Assembly (NCBI RefSeq): GCF_004000435.1
Contig: NZ_RBVZ01000011.1
Coordinates: 1 to 64,000, forward strand
Source: Alexandriicola marinus
GTDB taxonomy: Bacteria > Pseudomonadota > Alphaproteobacteria > Rhodobacterales > Rhodobacteraceae
DNA length: 64,000 bases
Direction of reading: 5' to 3'
Under the pieces are notes generated by a model. The model was not told the DNA's origin, ran no database searches, and worked only from the letters and a program-made list of their open reading frames with translations. The translations under genes were made by a program, and so were the position numbers. Below, one piece after another: positions 33,053 through 42,010 of this stretch. Each line of letters begins with the position of its first letter. The stretch's first letter is position 1.

Positions 33053-36000
33053 TCAATCCAGCGCAAATGTGCGATAGGGCCCCGGCCCGAAACTGTCGGA
33101 CAGCTGCGCCACTTCCGCCACGCGGACCCCCTCGCCATCCGCCGCCCGCATCGCCGCGCTATAGGTCCATTCCGGCTCGCTCACATCGGCCGTGCGGCGC
33201 AGAACGCCATCCACGCTGACCCGGATCGTATAGCGTTCGCTCACCTCGCCCAACGGCGCCTCCGGCGGGCTCCAATTGTCGCCGTCGATGCGGGTTCGCC
33301 TGACCCAGCTCAGCCTCTGATCGCCCCCCGACAAGATCCGCACCCTGGGATGCACCACCGAATACGGCCGGAGACCGATCCCCCGGAAGGCCAGTTCCCG
33401 GGTCTTGTAGGTGCTGTCGTCAATGGCCCGCTGCGCCGGTCCGAACCGGTAGAACCGACCGAGATCGCGTGCAGACGATGCCAGATCGATCTGCTCCGGC
33501 GTCCCGTCCAGAAGGACAAACAGGCTGCCTTCGGGCCAGCCGCCCACGACGGCGCCATCCGTCCCTGCCTGTCCCCGCAGACGCAGGCTCAAGTCATAGA
33601 CACCGGGCTCGACAATCGTGGCCTGCGCGAATTGAAAGACTTCCCAATTCTCGCCATCGCCCGCTCCGATTGCGGCGGCATTAATCCCCGCCAGAACCTC
33701 CATCGGGCTCACCGTCCGGAGGCTGCCGGACACCAGCCTGACGCGCAGCGCCGGCCCCCTGTCCCATCGGCCACCCGGCGCGGGATCGAGAACGCTCATC
33801 GTGGTGCCCGCCACCGAGGGCACGGGGATCGCGCGGTTGAGCACATAGCCGCTGTCTTGTGGCGCAGAATAGAGTGACACGCCGCCGGGCCAGGGCGCGG
33901 AGGTCATCGCCACATGCGGCGCATGGGGCGCCTCGTCGCCCTTCAGGAGAGGCAGGTCCATGAACAGCGCTTCGACCGGAACGGGCGGCGTAAAGGGGCG
34001 CAGGCTCGTCTCCTCATGGGCGGCGTCATGCGGACGGTAGCTTTCCGGCTCCACCCGGACCGCCTCCACCGTCTGGGACGTTCCCGTCTCCACCCGGTCG
34101 ACCCGCCAGAGCGGCCCGTCGGGATCGCCCCCGAAACGCACCACGTCCCCCGCCCCGACCCCAAGCGCCGAGGGCGGCAGCGCAAAGCTCGCCGTATCCC
34201 GGGCAACGCGCGCCTCGGCAAGCCAGCGTTCCGCGATCTGCCGTCCTTCGCCGCTGGTCAATGCAAGCGGAAGCTCGGTCTGCGTCGTGGTCGAAATCGC
34301 GTCATCGGGAAAGACCGCTTCCGAGGCGCGCATGTCGTAATCGCCCTCGGCCTCGACGAACGACAACCGCACCGTGCCCACGGTTTCCGCCGATGGCGCC
34401 CGACTGATCTCGAGCGTCGGTGCTCCGTCGCCGGCATGAACCATGGTGCCGGGATCGATCTCGTGATCCTCCAGCCCGTCCCGGTTGCGAAAGACCAGAA
34501 CGCCGTCCCGTTCCATCGCGTCGAACCCATAGGCCAGCATCAAGACCTGCAATGCAGAACGGGCGGTATCGGTGTCGTCGATCCGATAACCCCGGACAAC
34601 GCCATGAAGCGCGCTCACATCGATCCGGGTCACACCGGCACGGGCGCAGATATCCGCGACCACCGACCCCAGAGACCGCGAGCTTGACCGCCCGTTGAGC
34701 CAATGCCCCCTGTCGTAATTGTCACCATCCGACCACGTCTCCGAATTCTGTGGAAATGCCGGAAAGGGCCGCGCATCCCACGCCCAGACATGGGCCCGCG
34801 ACATGTCGACCATGCGCCCCCCATATTCCTCCGACACCGGATTCGCCTCGACGTCCGAGAAATGACCATGCACTGCGCGCAGGTATTGCATCTGGATGTA
34901 ATCGTCCCGCAACCCGTTGGAGTAATGGGGCAACGCGCTTTCCGACGATTTCGGATCTAGAAACTTGTTGGGCTGGTTCGTCCCCTTGTCAATTGCGGCA
35001 CACCCCAGTTCGGTGAACCAGATCGGCTTCGATTGTGGCACCCATGCCGTAGGCTGGGACGCTCGGACGCCTCCGATCCGGTCGTGATGCGGGTTCGACC
35101 ACCAGCCCTTCAGATCCTTGTAGCGCCAGACCCATTCCTCGCCATCACCATCGGTGATCGGCGTGCGGATCTGCGCGTCACGCGCCTCGGGGCTGTGATA
35201 GAACCAGTCATACCCCTCGCCGCCCGCGACATTGGCGCCGAGATAATCAAGGTCATAAATCGATCCCGCTCCGGCATCGAGGTGATCTTCCCCGTCGCGC
35301 CAGTCCGACAAGGGCATGTAGTTGTCGATCCCGATGAAATCGATGTTCGGATCGGCCCAAAGCGGATCGAGGTGAAACAACTTGTCCCCCGTCCCGTCCG
35401 GTTGATAGCCATGATATTCGGACCAGTCGGCCGCATAGCCGATCCGGCAATCGGGGCCGAGGATCGCGCGACATTCTGCCGCCAGGGCGATCATCTGCGC
35501 CACCGCCGGAAAGCTGTTGTCCGCCCCCCGGATCTGAGTGAGCGAGCGCATCTCCGATCCGATACAGAACGCCTCGACCCCGCCCGCCGCAGCACATAGA
35601 TGCGCCTGATGCAGGATGAAACGGCGCTTTGACCATTCCTCCGGCCCGACATAATCGACCCGCTCCCCCTCGACGGTGAAATCGCCCGCGGTGGCCGTGC
35701 CGAAAAAGGCCGCTACCTCGGCCTCGGCCGCCGCCGTGCCGTCGGGGCTTCCGGTCACGCCCGGCGCAAGCGAGGTGGTGATCCGCCCCCGCCAGGGAAG
35801 CGGAGCCTGCCCCGTCTGGCCCGTCCACGGGTCGGGCAAGCCATTGCCGTCGACCTGATCCATCAGGATGAACGGATAATAGACGACATCGAGCCCCCGG
35901 TCCCGGATCGCCCGGATGCCCTCGATCACCGCGGCATCCGCGGTCGTTCCACCATATATGGGCCGCCCGTCGATCTGCGGCACCTCCTGCGCGCCGGCCC

Positions 36001-36949
36001 GGGTCAAACCGCTCACGCGCCATGGCATCGCGTCGGAATCGACGGTTCCCTGCTCAACCTTCGGCCGGATCGTGCAGGATCCGGCCCGCAGATCGTCGCC
36101 GAACCACGACACCACCATCACGACCGACCGGCAGGCGGGCAGTTCCTCTGTCAGGGCCGTCAGGGACGTGTCGAAATCCGTCCCTCCACCGGGCGCGTTC
36201 AGGTTCACCGGCACCTGCTGTCCATAGGTCTCGCTCAGATAGACCGGCTGCGAGGCAAGCGCATATTCCCCCGTCCCCGGGATCAGACATACCCCGTTGA
36301 CAAGCTGCGCGATATCCTCGGCCTCGGCGGGCTCCTTCCGTTCCGCCGGGCGGAAGACCTCGAATGAAAACTGCGGCATCCGGTTGCCAAAGGGACCAAG
36401 GTCCAGATCCTCGAACACCACATAGGCCATGCCGCGATAGGCCGGCACATTGCCCGCGCCTTCGATGGCCTCCATCTTGGGGTCAGGCATCTGCAGATCC
36501 GACCCGTCGTAAAGCTGCATGTTCAGAGCATCGGTCGCGATCTCCTGTCCATCCGCCCAGATGCGCCCCACGCTCGTGATCCGCCCACGGCACAGCGCGA
36601 TCGCCACGGAGACACTGTAGCTGTAGCCGGTGCCCGACGCCGTTCCCTTGCCGCCGCTGCCCGAGGCAATCTCGACGAAATCCGAGGCCCAGATCACCTG
36701 TCCCGACAGGCGCATCCGCCCGTAAAGCTGGCTGATCGGGCTGCCCTCGCTGGCCCCTGTCAGACGAAACCGGTCGACCCGACCCATATCGACCGCGTCG
36801 CTGCCCGCACCCAGAAGCTTCTGGTCGAGCACCCGGCCGATCACAGCGCCCGTGGCCCGTCCGATCGTCGCTCCTGACAGACCAAGCAACGATCCCCCGA
36901 TGCTGCCGCCCAACGCCATGCCCGCGGCGGAAAGTACTATCGTCGCCAT
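33053..36949 (-). CDS. GTA g15: tail-tip megaprotein (TIM-barrel-like/phage tail)
   Basis: A 1298-aa protein corresponding to RcGTA g15, which forms the tip of the tail and is thought to contact the recipient cell. The N-terminus has a Gly/Ala-rich membrane-like segment (about 1-40) and a tail-tip fold. The middle (about 430-740) is the GTA TIM-barrel-like domain, with YYPFILMDQVDG, FIGIDNYMPLSDW and WFTELGCAAIDKG. Phage tail-tip domains follow to the C-terminus, rich in beta strands. Length and order match the intact family. It follows g14 after a 2-nt gap and is the last large structural gene. Confidence 0.93.
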   Translation of the reverse strand: MATIVLSAAGMALGGSIGGSLLGLSGATIGRATGAVIGRVLDQKLLGAGSDAVDMGRVDRFRLTGASEGSPISQLYGRMRLSGQVIWASDFVEIASGSGGKGTASGTGYSYSVSVAIALCRGRITSVGRIWADGQEIATDALNMQLYDGSDLQMPDPKMEAIEGAGNVPAYRGMAYVVFEDLDLGPFGNRMPQFSFEVFRPAERKEPAEAEDIAQLVNGVCLIPGTGEYALASQPVYLSETYGQQVPVNLNAPGGGTDFDTSLTALTEELPACRSVVMVVSWFGDDLRAGSCTIRPKVEQGTVDSDAMPWRVSGLTRAGAQEVPQIDGRPIYGGTTADAAVIEGIRAIRDRGLDVVYYPFILMDQVDGNGLPDPWTGQTGQAPLPWRGRITTSLAPGVTGSPDGTAAAEAEVAAFFGTATAGDFTVEGERVDYVGPEEWSKRRFILHQAHLCAAAGGVEAFCIGSEMRSLTQIRGADNSFPAVAQMIALAAECRAILGPDCRIGYAADWSEYHGYQPDGTGDKLFHLDPLWADPNIDFIGIDNYMPLSDWRDGEDHLDAGAGSIYDLDYLGANVAGGEGYDWFYHSPEARDAQIRTPITDGDGEEWVWRYKDLKGWWSNPHHDRIGGVRASQPTAWVPQSKPIWFTELGCAAIDKGTNQPNKFLDPKSSESALPHYSNGLRDDYIQMQYLRAVHGHFSDVEANPVSEEYGGRMVDMSRAHVWAWDARPFPAFPQNSETWSDGDNYDRGHWLNGRSSSRSLGSVVADICARAGVTRIDVSALHGVVRGYRIDDTDTARSALQVLMLAYGFDAMERDGVLVFRNRDGLEDHEIDPGTMVHAGDGAPTLEISRAPSAETVGTVRLSFVEAEGDYDMRASEAVFPDDAISTTTQTELPLALTSGEGRQIAERWLAEARVARDTASFALPPSALGVGAGDVVRFGGDPDGPLWRVDRVETGTSQTVEAVRVEPESYRPHDAAHEETSLRPFTPPVPVEALFMDLPLLKGDEAPHAPHVAMTSAPWPGGVSLYSAPQDSGYVLNRAIPVPSVAGTTMSVLDPAPGGRWDRGPALRVRLVSGSLRTVSPMEVLAGINAAAIGAGDGENWEVFQFAQATIVEPGVYDLSLRLRGQAGTDGAVVGGWPEGSLFVLLDGTPEQIDLASSARDLGRFYRFGPAQRAIDDSTYKTRELAFRGIGLRPYSVVHPRVRILSGGDQRLSWVRRTRIDGDNWSPPEAPLGEVSERYTIRVSVDGVLRRTADVSEPEWTYSAAMRAADGEGVRVAEVAQLSDSFGPGPYRTFALD

Positions 36950-36951
36950 GA

Positions 36952-37380
36952 TCAGCCGATCCTTTCTTCAAGATCAAAACGCGCAGCGATCCGGCGCCGC
37001 CACGGCGCGGTCAGCGCGCTTTCGACCACGCCATGCCCGGAATAGGCGTGGATGAATGCAGCCTCTGGCCCCACACGCGATTGGATACCCACATGCTTGG
37101 CCACCGCACCGCGTCGCAGCCGAAACAGGACAAGCTGCCCGGCCTCTTCGGTCTGCACTCGTCTCAGATGCCGCTCGGCCGCCTGAACAAGCCGTTCCAC
37201 ACCGCCGGTCTCGGCCCAATCAGCACCATAGACAGGCACGGGTTCGGGCTCACAGCCTCCCAGCTCGCGCCAGATGCCGCGCAACAGGCCAAGGCAATCA
37301 CAGCCCGCACCGCGAACCGAGGCCCCGTGCAGGTAGGGCGTCCCGATCCAGCCGCGCGCCGCCTGAACGACCCGGCTCAT
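36952..37380 (-). CDS. GTA g14: NlpC/P60-type cell-wall peptidase
   Basis: A 142-aa peptidase, the GTA counterpart of phage tail peptidases. The catalytic Cys is in GAGCDCLGLLRG and the His in AKHVGIQS, with a polar residue later (YSGHGVVES region). It probably opens the recipient's peptidoglycan during DNA delivery. The ATG at 37380 overlaps the g13 stop as ATGA; a longer in-frame start within g13 is not needed. Confidence 0.9.
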   Translation of the reverse strand: MSRVVQAARGWIGTPYLHGASVRGAGCDCLGLLRGIWRELGGCEPEPVPVYGADWAETGGVERLVQAAERHLRRVQTEEAGQLVLFRLRRGAVAKHVGIQSRVGPEAAFIHAYSGHGVVESALTAPWRRRIAARFDLEERIG

Positions 37381-38255
37381 GCCGACCCGCTTCCGCCGGC
37401 ATCCGCTGCTGCCACCGGGATGCGGATCAGCCAATCCTCACCCGGAACATGAGGAAAGCCCTGAAAGTTTATGAAATTATTGAATTTATTCTGACATGTC
37501 TGGGTGCGCTTGTCGCATCCGGGTTCAATGCGTATCGCGTCTCCCGCCACCACCGTTGCCGGGATCGGATCCCAAAGATCGATCTGCCGGCGGCCATCTG
37601 GCATCGTGATATCTGTCTTCACGATACCCACAAGGCCCGCGCCCGCTCCGCTCTGAACGATCAGCCGGCCACGCTCGAACCATCGTTCCTCAAGCACGGA
37701 TTGCGCCGGGATGACGAATTTCTGCGATCGCTGGGCCGCCTCGATGACGACATCGACGCTGAACCCTTCGGAATTCAGATCAAAGCCGCAGGCGCGATCA
37801 CCCAGGATCGCGCTGCACATCCGCTGATAGACACGCCCCCCGGGCCTGTTCAGCGGCTCGGCCAATCCGCGCAACTCTGTCTCGAAGGCGCCACCGCCTC
37901 GCCGGATCTCGCCGAGTGTGCCCCGGAACCGCTCGGACCTGAGGTTCGGGTCGCGCCAGTTGACCAGCCAGAAGATCACCTCGGCCCCGTCAAAGCGCCC
38001 CTGCTCGATCGCCGCATCGGTGATCGAACTGTCCGAAAGCACGCCCAGCGCCTCGCTGTTGTCGACCGACAGCCCGGTGCCCTGCACGAAACTCCGCGCC
38101 GTCATCCCGCTATCGGCGACAAAGTCGATCCCTTCGAACGCAAGGTTCCGGTCATGATCCGTGAACCCCAGCGCCACGCCATCGCGCCGGATCACTGCCC
38201 AACAACGGCACAGGCTGGTCGCCCCGGTGGCAAGATGGGTGTCCAGCGCGGTCAT
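37377..38255 (-). CDS. GTA g13: tail hub protein (DUF2163, phage BR0599 family)
   Basis: A 292-aa hub protein of the tail. HLATGATSLCRCWAVIRRDG opens the domain (LCRCW and GFTDHDR are the clearest landmarks), and the C-terminal Cys-rich part (MCSAILGDRACGFD, GCDKRTQTCQNKFNN, FQGFPHVPGED) fits the iron-sulfur-binding region known for the RcGTA hub and related phage gpL proteins. The start overlaps the g12 stop (ATGA). It connects the distal tail ring to the g15 tip. Confidence 0.9.
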   Translation of the reverse strand: MTALDTHLATGATSLCRCWAVIRRDGVALGFTDHDRNLAFEGIDFVADSGMTARSFVQGTGLSVDNSEALGVLSDSSITDAAIEQGRFDGAEVIFWLVNWRDPNLRSERFRGTLGEIRRGGGAFETELRGLAEPLNRPGGRVYQRMCSAILGDRACGFDLNSEGFSVDVVIEAAQRSQKFVIPAQSVLEERWFERGRLIVQSGAGAGLVGIVKTDITMPDGRRQIDLWDPIPATVVAGDAIRIEPGCDKRTQTCQNKFNNFINFQGFPHVPGEDWLIRIPVAAADAGGSGSA

Positions 38256-38884
38256 ACCCGGATCTCCAACACCGGCACGCTCGGCACGTCACCGGCCTTG
38301 AACGACGCGACGGATGTCTGGATTCGGTCGGTATCGAACCGCACCGGCACATCGAATTCGAACCCCGCGCGCACCTCGGCCCCCACATCGGGCGGATGCG
38401 CAAAGGTGACAAGGCCCGTCGAAATATCGACCGTGTAGTCGATCCCGTCCTGTTTGACGTCGCCCCCCACGGCCACCCGGACAGAGCCCTCGACCGGCTT
38501 TGCGATCGGGCGGGAATAGGATTGCTGACCCGACACATAGCGCTTGACCAGCTGAAAGACGTCCTGCGCCTCGTCGCCTTCGCCGATCAGCTGATCCGTG
38601 GCCGAGACCGCATCCGACGACGGGCCAGACTTGAAATCGGCCCAGTCCTTCCACCGAAACCCGTTGAGCTGCCCTTGCCGCGCCTCGAAGAACGCGATCA
38701 GCAGCCCCACGTCATCGAGGCTCCGCAATCCCATTCCTGCGTCATAGCGCCTGCGCGAATGCGCCCAAGGGCTGTTGCGCTCCTCATAGCCGTTGGCCAG
38801 CGTCACGATCTCCGTCCGACGCTCCGGCCCGCCCATCGAGCCAAAGCTGAGCGACGCGGGAAACCTGATTTCGTGGAATGCCAT
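38252..38884 (-). CDS. GTA g12: distal tail protein (DUF2460/TIGR02217)
   Basis: A 210-aa protein with the family start MAFHEIRFPASLSFGSMGGP (first 20 residues), then YDAGMGLRSLDDVGLLIAFFEAR and GFRWKDWADFKS. It forms the distal tail ring in RcGTA. Twelve nt separate it from g11, and its stop overlaps g13. Confidence 0.92.
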   Translation of the reverse strand: MAFHEIRFPASLSFGSMGGPERRTEIVTLANGYEERNSPWAHSRRRYDAGMGLRSLDDVGLLIAFFEARQGQLNGFRWKDWADFKSGPSSDAVSATDQLIGEGDEAQDVFQLVKRYVSGQQSYSRPIAKPVEGSVRVAVGGDVKQDGIDYTVDISTGLVTFAHPPDVGAEVRAGFEFDVPVRFDTDRIQTSVASFKAGDVPSVPVLEIRV

Positions 38885-38896
38885 TGCGGTGCCCTC

Positions 38897-39559
38897 CTAC
38901 CTGTTGCGCTGACCGCGGCCCAAGGCGCGGGCCATCTGTGCAGCGATCTGCGACTGGCTGCGCTGGAACCCGGCCACGTCGGGGGTCGTGACGTTCATGG
39001 TGACATGGATCGTCCCGCCGCCCTGTGCCTGAACCCCGAGGCGGCCATCGGCCCCGCGCGTCAGTGGCATGATCGCTTCTGGCCCCGCCTCGCCCATCAG
39101 CCCGGTTCCCCCCCGCATCGGAAAGCTGACCGGTCCCGACAGGACCCCGCCCTTGGCAAAGGGCATGACCCGGCCCTGCGAAAAGGGCGCACCTTGTGCA
39201 AAGGGTGACATGCCCGCCACCAGCGCATTGAAGCCCTGGCTCATGATGCCGCCGATCTGGTTGGTGATCGGGCGCAGCGCGGCCGAATAGGCCGTGTCGA
39301 TCATCGACCGGCTCAGCGAGGACAGCGTGTCGCTCAGGCTGCGGCCGTCGAGGATCAGCCCGTCGAAGGCCCGGCGCAACCCGCCTGAAAACCCGCGTTG
39401 CAGGCCGGCAAGGTCATTGTTGGTCTGACCCAGCGCACCGCGCATGGCCTGCAATTGCGTCGTGAAAGTGCTCGTCATACCCGACACGTCGCCCAGAGCC
39501 TGTTCCAGCTGGTCCACGTCCTCGGCCAACGCGTCCAGCCCCTCGATTTCCGATGTCAT
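38897..39559 (-). CDS. GTA g11: short tail tape-measure protein
   Basis: A 220-aa tape-measure protein, much shorter than in long-tailed phages, as expected for the short GTA tail. The N-terminal half is helical (EGLDALAEDVDQLEQAL), and the C-terminal half has the phage motif FAKGGVLSGP and GLMGEAGPEAIMPL. It is thought to set tail length. The start overlaps the stop of the preceding small gene (ATGA). Confidence 0.9.
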   Translation of the reverse strand: MTSEIEGLDALAEDVDQLEQALGDVSGMTSTFTTQLQAMRGALGQTNNDLAGLQRGFSGGLRRAFDGLILDGRSLSDTLSSLSRSMIDTAYSAALRPITNQIGGIMSQGFNALVAGMSPFAQGAPFSQGRVMPFAKGGVLSGPVSFPMRGGTGLMGEAGPEAIMPLTRGADGRLGVQAQGGGTIHVTMNVTTPDVAGFQRSQSQIAAQMARALGRGQRNR

Positions 39560-39774
39560 CCGCCGTCTCCTTCCGTCAAATCTGTCCGGCCATCGGGATA
39601 GGCCCGGCTCAGTTCCTCGAGCCTGGCCCGTGCCATCGGCGGCGGGCCGCCCTCCAGACCCAGCAACACCAGAAATTCCAGTGGCGTCAGCGCCCAGAAT
39701 TCCGCGGGTTTCAGGCGCAGCTGATGCAGCCCGATCCGCATCATCGCCGCCCAGTCAAAGCCACGATCGGTCAT
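39556..39774 (-). CDS. GTA g10.1: tail assembly chaperone-like protein
   Basis: A 72-aa protein, MTDRGFDWAAMMRIGLHQL, matching the small rcc01693-type protein of RcGTA clusters. FWALTPLEFLVLLG is typical of tail assembly chaperones. It overlaps both neighbours by ATGA, so translation of g10, g10.1 and g11 is coupled. Confidence 0.88.
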   Translation of the reverse strand: MTDRGFDWAAMMRIGLHQLRLKPAEFWALTPLEFLVLLGLEGGPPPMARARLEELSRAYPDGRTDLTEGDGG

Positions 39775-40085
39775 GGCGGCGGCGCGAAGGCCCGCGCCAG
39801 CAACTCGGCAGCCACAGTCGCCGCCGCAACCGGCCCGCCCGCGATCTCTGCGCTGAGCAGATCGCCGGTGGCGCCGGTCCAGCCGCCGCCCCTGAGCCCC
39901 GCCACGATCAGCGCCAGAACGTCCCGAGACGAGATCCGCCCCGCCTCGAACCGCTCGACCAGCGCGACAAGACTGTCCTCGCCCAGCGCCGCCTCCAGTT
40001 CAGCCAGCGCCCCCAGTGTCAGCTTGCAGACATGCCGCTCCCCGTCGATCACCACGGCCACTTCAGAGGCGTGAGGATTGGCCAT
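39771..40085 (-). CDS. GTA g10: tail assembly protein
   Basis: A 104-aa protein: VVIDGERHVCKLTLGALAELE is split by the conserved LTLGALAELE, then ALVERFEAG and ALIVAGLRGGG, as in the GTA gp10 tail-tube/chaperone family. Its start shares one base with the g9 stop (TGATG). It probably assists assembly of the tail rather than forming its main tube. Confidence 0.88.
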   Translation of the reverse strand: MANPHASEVAVVIDGERHVCKLTLGALAELEAALGEDSLVALVERFEAGRISSRDVLALIVAGLRGGGWTGATGDLLSAEIAGGPVAAATVAAELLARAFAPPP

Positions 40086-40501
40086 CAGGCAAACGCCACA
40101 AAGCTCAGCGCCCCGGCCGAGGCCAGCGCCAGCTCATAGGTCGCCTCGCCGTTGTGCGATCCGGAATATTCGACCGATGCGATCTGGAACGCGCCCTCCA
40201 CGGTGCCGAAGCCCGGGATGATCACCTGGAAATCCGGCGTCTCCCCATCGAAGAAAATCTGCCGCGCGCGTTCATCGGTCGCGGCGTCCTTGAACACGCC
40301 GGAACCCGAAATCGCAGCTGATTTGACCCCGGCTCCCGACAGAAGCTCCCGCCAGCCGCCCTCGCTCTCGAGGCTCGTCACATCGACCGTTTCCGCGTTG
40401 AAACTGATCCGGGTCGCGCGCAGGCCGGCCACCGTCTCGAAGAGGCCGTCACCCGTCATGTCGATCTTGATCAGCAGGTCCTTACCGTTCTGGGCCACCA
40501 T
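40085..40501 (-). CDS. GTA g9: major tail protein (TP901-1 family)
   Basis: A 138-aa tail tube protein. The opening VAQNGKDLLIKID and TRISFNAETVDVTSLES match phage major tail proteins of the TP901-1 family. I chose the ATG at 40501, 8 nt after GGAG; GTG 40510 or ATG 40507 would add two or three residues. It lies about 60 bp after g8. Confidence 0.92.
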   Translation of the reverse strand: MVAQNGKDLLIKIDMTGDGLFETVAGLRATRISFNAETVDVTSLESEGGWRELLSGAGVKSAAISGSGVFKDAATDERARQIFFDGETPDFQVIIPGFGTVEGAFQIASVEYSGSHNGEATYELALASAGALSFVAFA

Positions 40502-40560
40502 AGCCATCACTCCGCTCTTGAGGTTGTCTGTTTCGCCCCCGGCCCCGCCGGCGACGCCGT

Positions 40561-40983
40561 TCAGGTCCCGGTCGGGTCGTCCTCGACCAACGCCCGGAAA
40601 ATCACGTCGATCTGACGCTTTTCGCTGCCGCTCAGTCTGACGGCACGGGCCTTGTGGAAATTCATCGCGACAAGGCTGCCGCGGCTGAGGGTCATCGCGG
40701 CATCGCCCAGCGCGTCCGACACCGCGCCCGCGGCGATCTTGGCCGTCGCGAAACTCGCAAGATCGGTGATCACGCTGACCGTCATCTCGTGCCGCGCTCC
40801 GCGGCCCGTCTGGTCCGACCGGTCAGTGACCTGCTCGGCGCCCAGAACGACATAGATCGGCGGCAGCGTGCCCTGCGGCACCGCATCATAGATCGCGTCA
40901 CCCACGATCGCGCCAAGCGCGGCATCGCCGACCAGCCGCTGATAGACCGCCTCCTGAAGTGCGGCCGATACTCCGTAGCTCAT
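40561..40983 (-). CDS. GTA g8: tail terminator protein (DUF3168)
   Basis: A 140-aa protein starting MSYGVSAALQEAVYQRL; PIYVVLGAEQVTDRSDQTG and VSVITDLASFATAK are typical DUF3168 segments. It caps the tail and joins it to the neck. The ATG at 40983 overlaps the g7 stop (ATGA); a longer upstream frame is only an extension into g7. Confidence 0.9.
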   Translation of the reverse strand: MSYGVSAALQEAVYQRLVGDAALGAIVGDAIYDAVPQGTLPPIYVVLGAEQVTDRSDQTGRGARHEMTVSVITDLASFATAKIAAGAVSDALGDAAMTLSRGSLVAMNFHKARAVRLSGSEKRQIDVIFRALVEDDPTGT

Positions 40984-41324
40984 GCGACCGTCTCCTCTTC
41001 GGCATGGCACATCAGGTATCGCCCGGTCGGATCGACCTCGGTCACAGCAAGGATCGCAAAGATCCGCTGCCCCTCGCGGAACCGCTGGTCCGGCTGCGGC
41101 CGCGCGGCGGAGCCGACCGGTGCGCCGCGCACGATGATCCGCCAGGGCGAGCGACTGACCGTCGTGGCCCGCCCCGACCGTTCCCGCCCGGCGCCCGGGC
41201 GCAGCTCCGCCCAAAGCGTGCCCAGCGCCGCCCAGGTCACCGTGACCCCGCCAGCCCCGTCGGGGACGCGCTCCGGCGTCTCAAGCAGGAGGGCACGGTC
41301 AAGCCTTGGCTGGACGCGGCTCAT
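40980..41324 (-). CDS. GTA g7: head-tail joining (stopper) protein
   Basis: A 114-aa protein with the phage head-tail adaptor fold: LLLETPERVPDGAGGVTVTW and LWAELRPGAGRERSGR. It lies between the connector (g6) and tail terminator (g8) with ATGA overlaps on both sides. Confidence 0.88.
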   Translation of the reverse strand: MSRVQPRLDRALLLETPERVPDGAGGVTVTWAALGTLWAELRPGAGRERSGRATTVSRSPWRIIVRGAPVGSAARPQPDQRFREGQRIFAILAVTEVDPTGRYLMCHAEEETVA

Positions 41325-41920
41325 CTCTCACCTCCGGCCGACAGGCGCAGTTTGCGATAGCGCTCGGTCAGGGCACTCACCCCGAATGGCATGCAGCCCG
41401 CGTCCAGCCCCGTATCATTGCGGTATTCGTAATAATGGGCAGCCAGCATCATCACCGCCTGCCGCAGATCCGGCGGAAGGTCAGTCCAGTCCGGACCATG
41501 TCCCGCCGTGAACGCGAGCCGCGCATGGCCACCGGTCGGCAGCGTGGGCAAGGCCGCGCCCAGCATGACCACCCGTGGCTCCTGCATGTCCGGGACAAGC
41601 CGCCATCCATCCGGATCGATCACCGTGACGCTGCCATCGGGCCCCACGATCTCAAAAGCCGCGACGCTCGCGACCGGCGCCACGGGCAGGCCGATCTCCC
41701 CCGCCCGGCGCCACTCGTCCAGTCTCAGGGAAAACGCGTGCTCAAGAAGGATCCGCCCCGTGCGCCCCTCGATGGCCGACATGGCGGCACGAAGGAAACT
41801 CACGAGTACGGCGTCCTGCACGTTGTCTTCGCCGAAACCGGTGCCCTGACGCAGATGCGCCTTGAAATCGGACAACGGGAGCGCGGCCTCCGGAACCGTG
41901 GTCGTCTCAACCAACATCAT
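41321..41920 (-). CDS. GTA g6: head-tail connector (phage gp6-like)
   Basis: A 199-aa neck protein. LPLSDFKAHLRQG, ESFLRAAMSAIEGRTGR-like FLRAAMSAIEGRTGR and LPPDLRQAVMMLAAHYYEYR are the standard connector helices. I chose the ATG at 41920, after GCGGAGACATGGC. About 90 bp separate it from the capsid gene, and that gap holds a strong hairpin. Confidence 0.9.
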   Translation of the reverse strand: MMLVETTTVPEAALPLSDFKAHLRQGTGFGEDNVQDAVLVSFLRAAMSAIEGRTGRILLEHAFSLRLDEWRRAGEIGLPVAPVASVAAFEIVGPDGSVTVIDPDGWRLVPDMQEPRVVMLGAALPTLPTGGHARLAFTAGHGPDWTDLPPDLRQAVMMLAAHYYEYRNDTGLDAGCMPFGVSALTERYRKLRLSAGGER

Positions 41921-41973
41921 GCCATGTCTCCGCATATCGTTGTGACATCCGGCCGGATCTTCCCGGCCCAAGG

Positions 41974-41996
41974 GCCCGGCCCCTCACGGGCCGGGC
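41974..41996. other. Intercistronic hairpin after the GTA capsid gene
   Basis: GCCCGGCCC (41974-41982) and GGGCCGGGC (41988-41996) form a perfect 9-bp stem with a 5-nt loop, 14 bp after the capsid stop. No T-run follows on the minus strand, so it is more likely an mRNA-stabilising or partial-termination element than a full terminator. Confidence 0.55.
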
Positions 41997-42010
41997 ACCG
42001 GATCGGCGGA

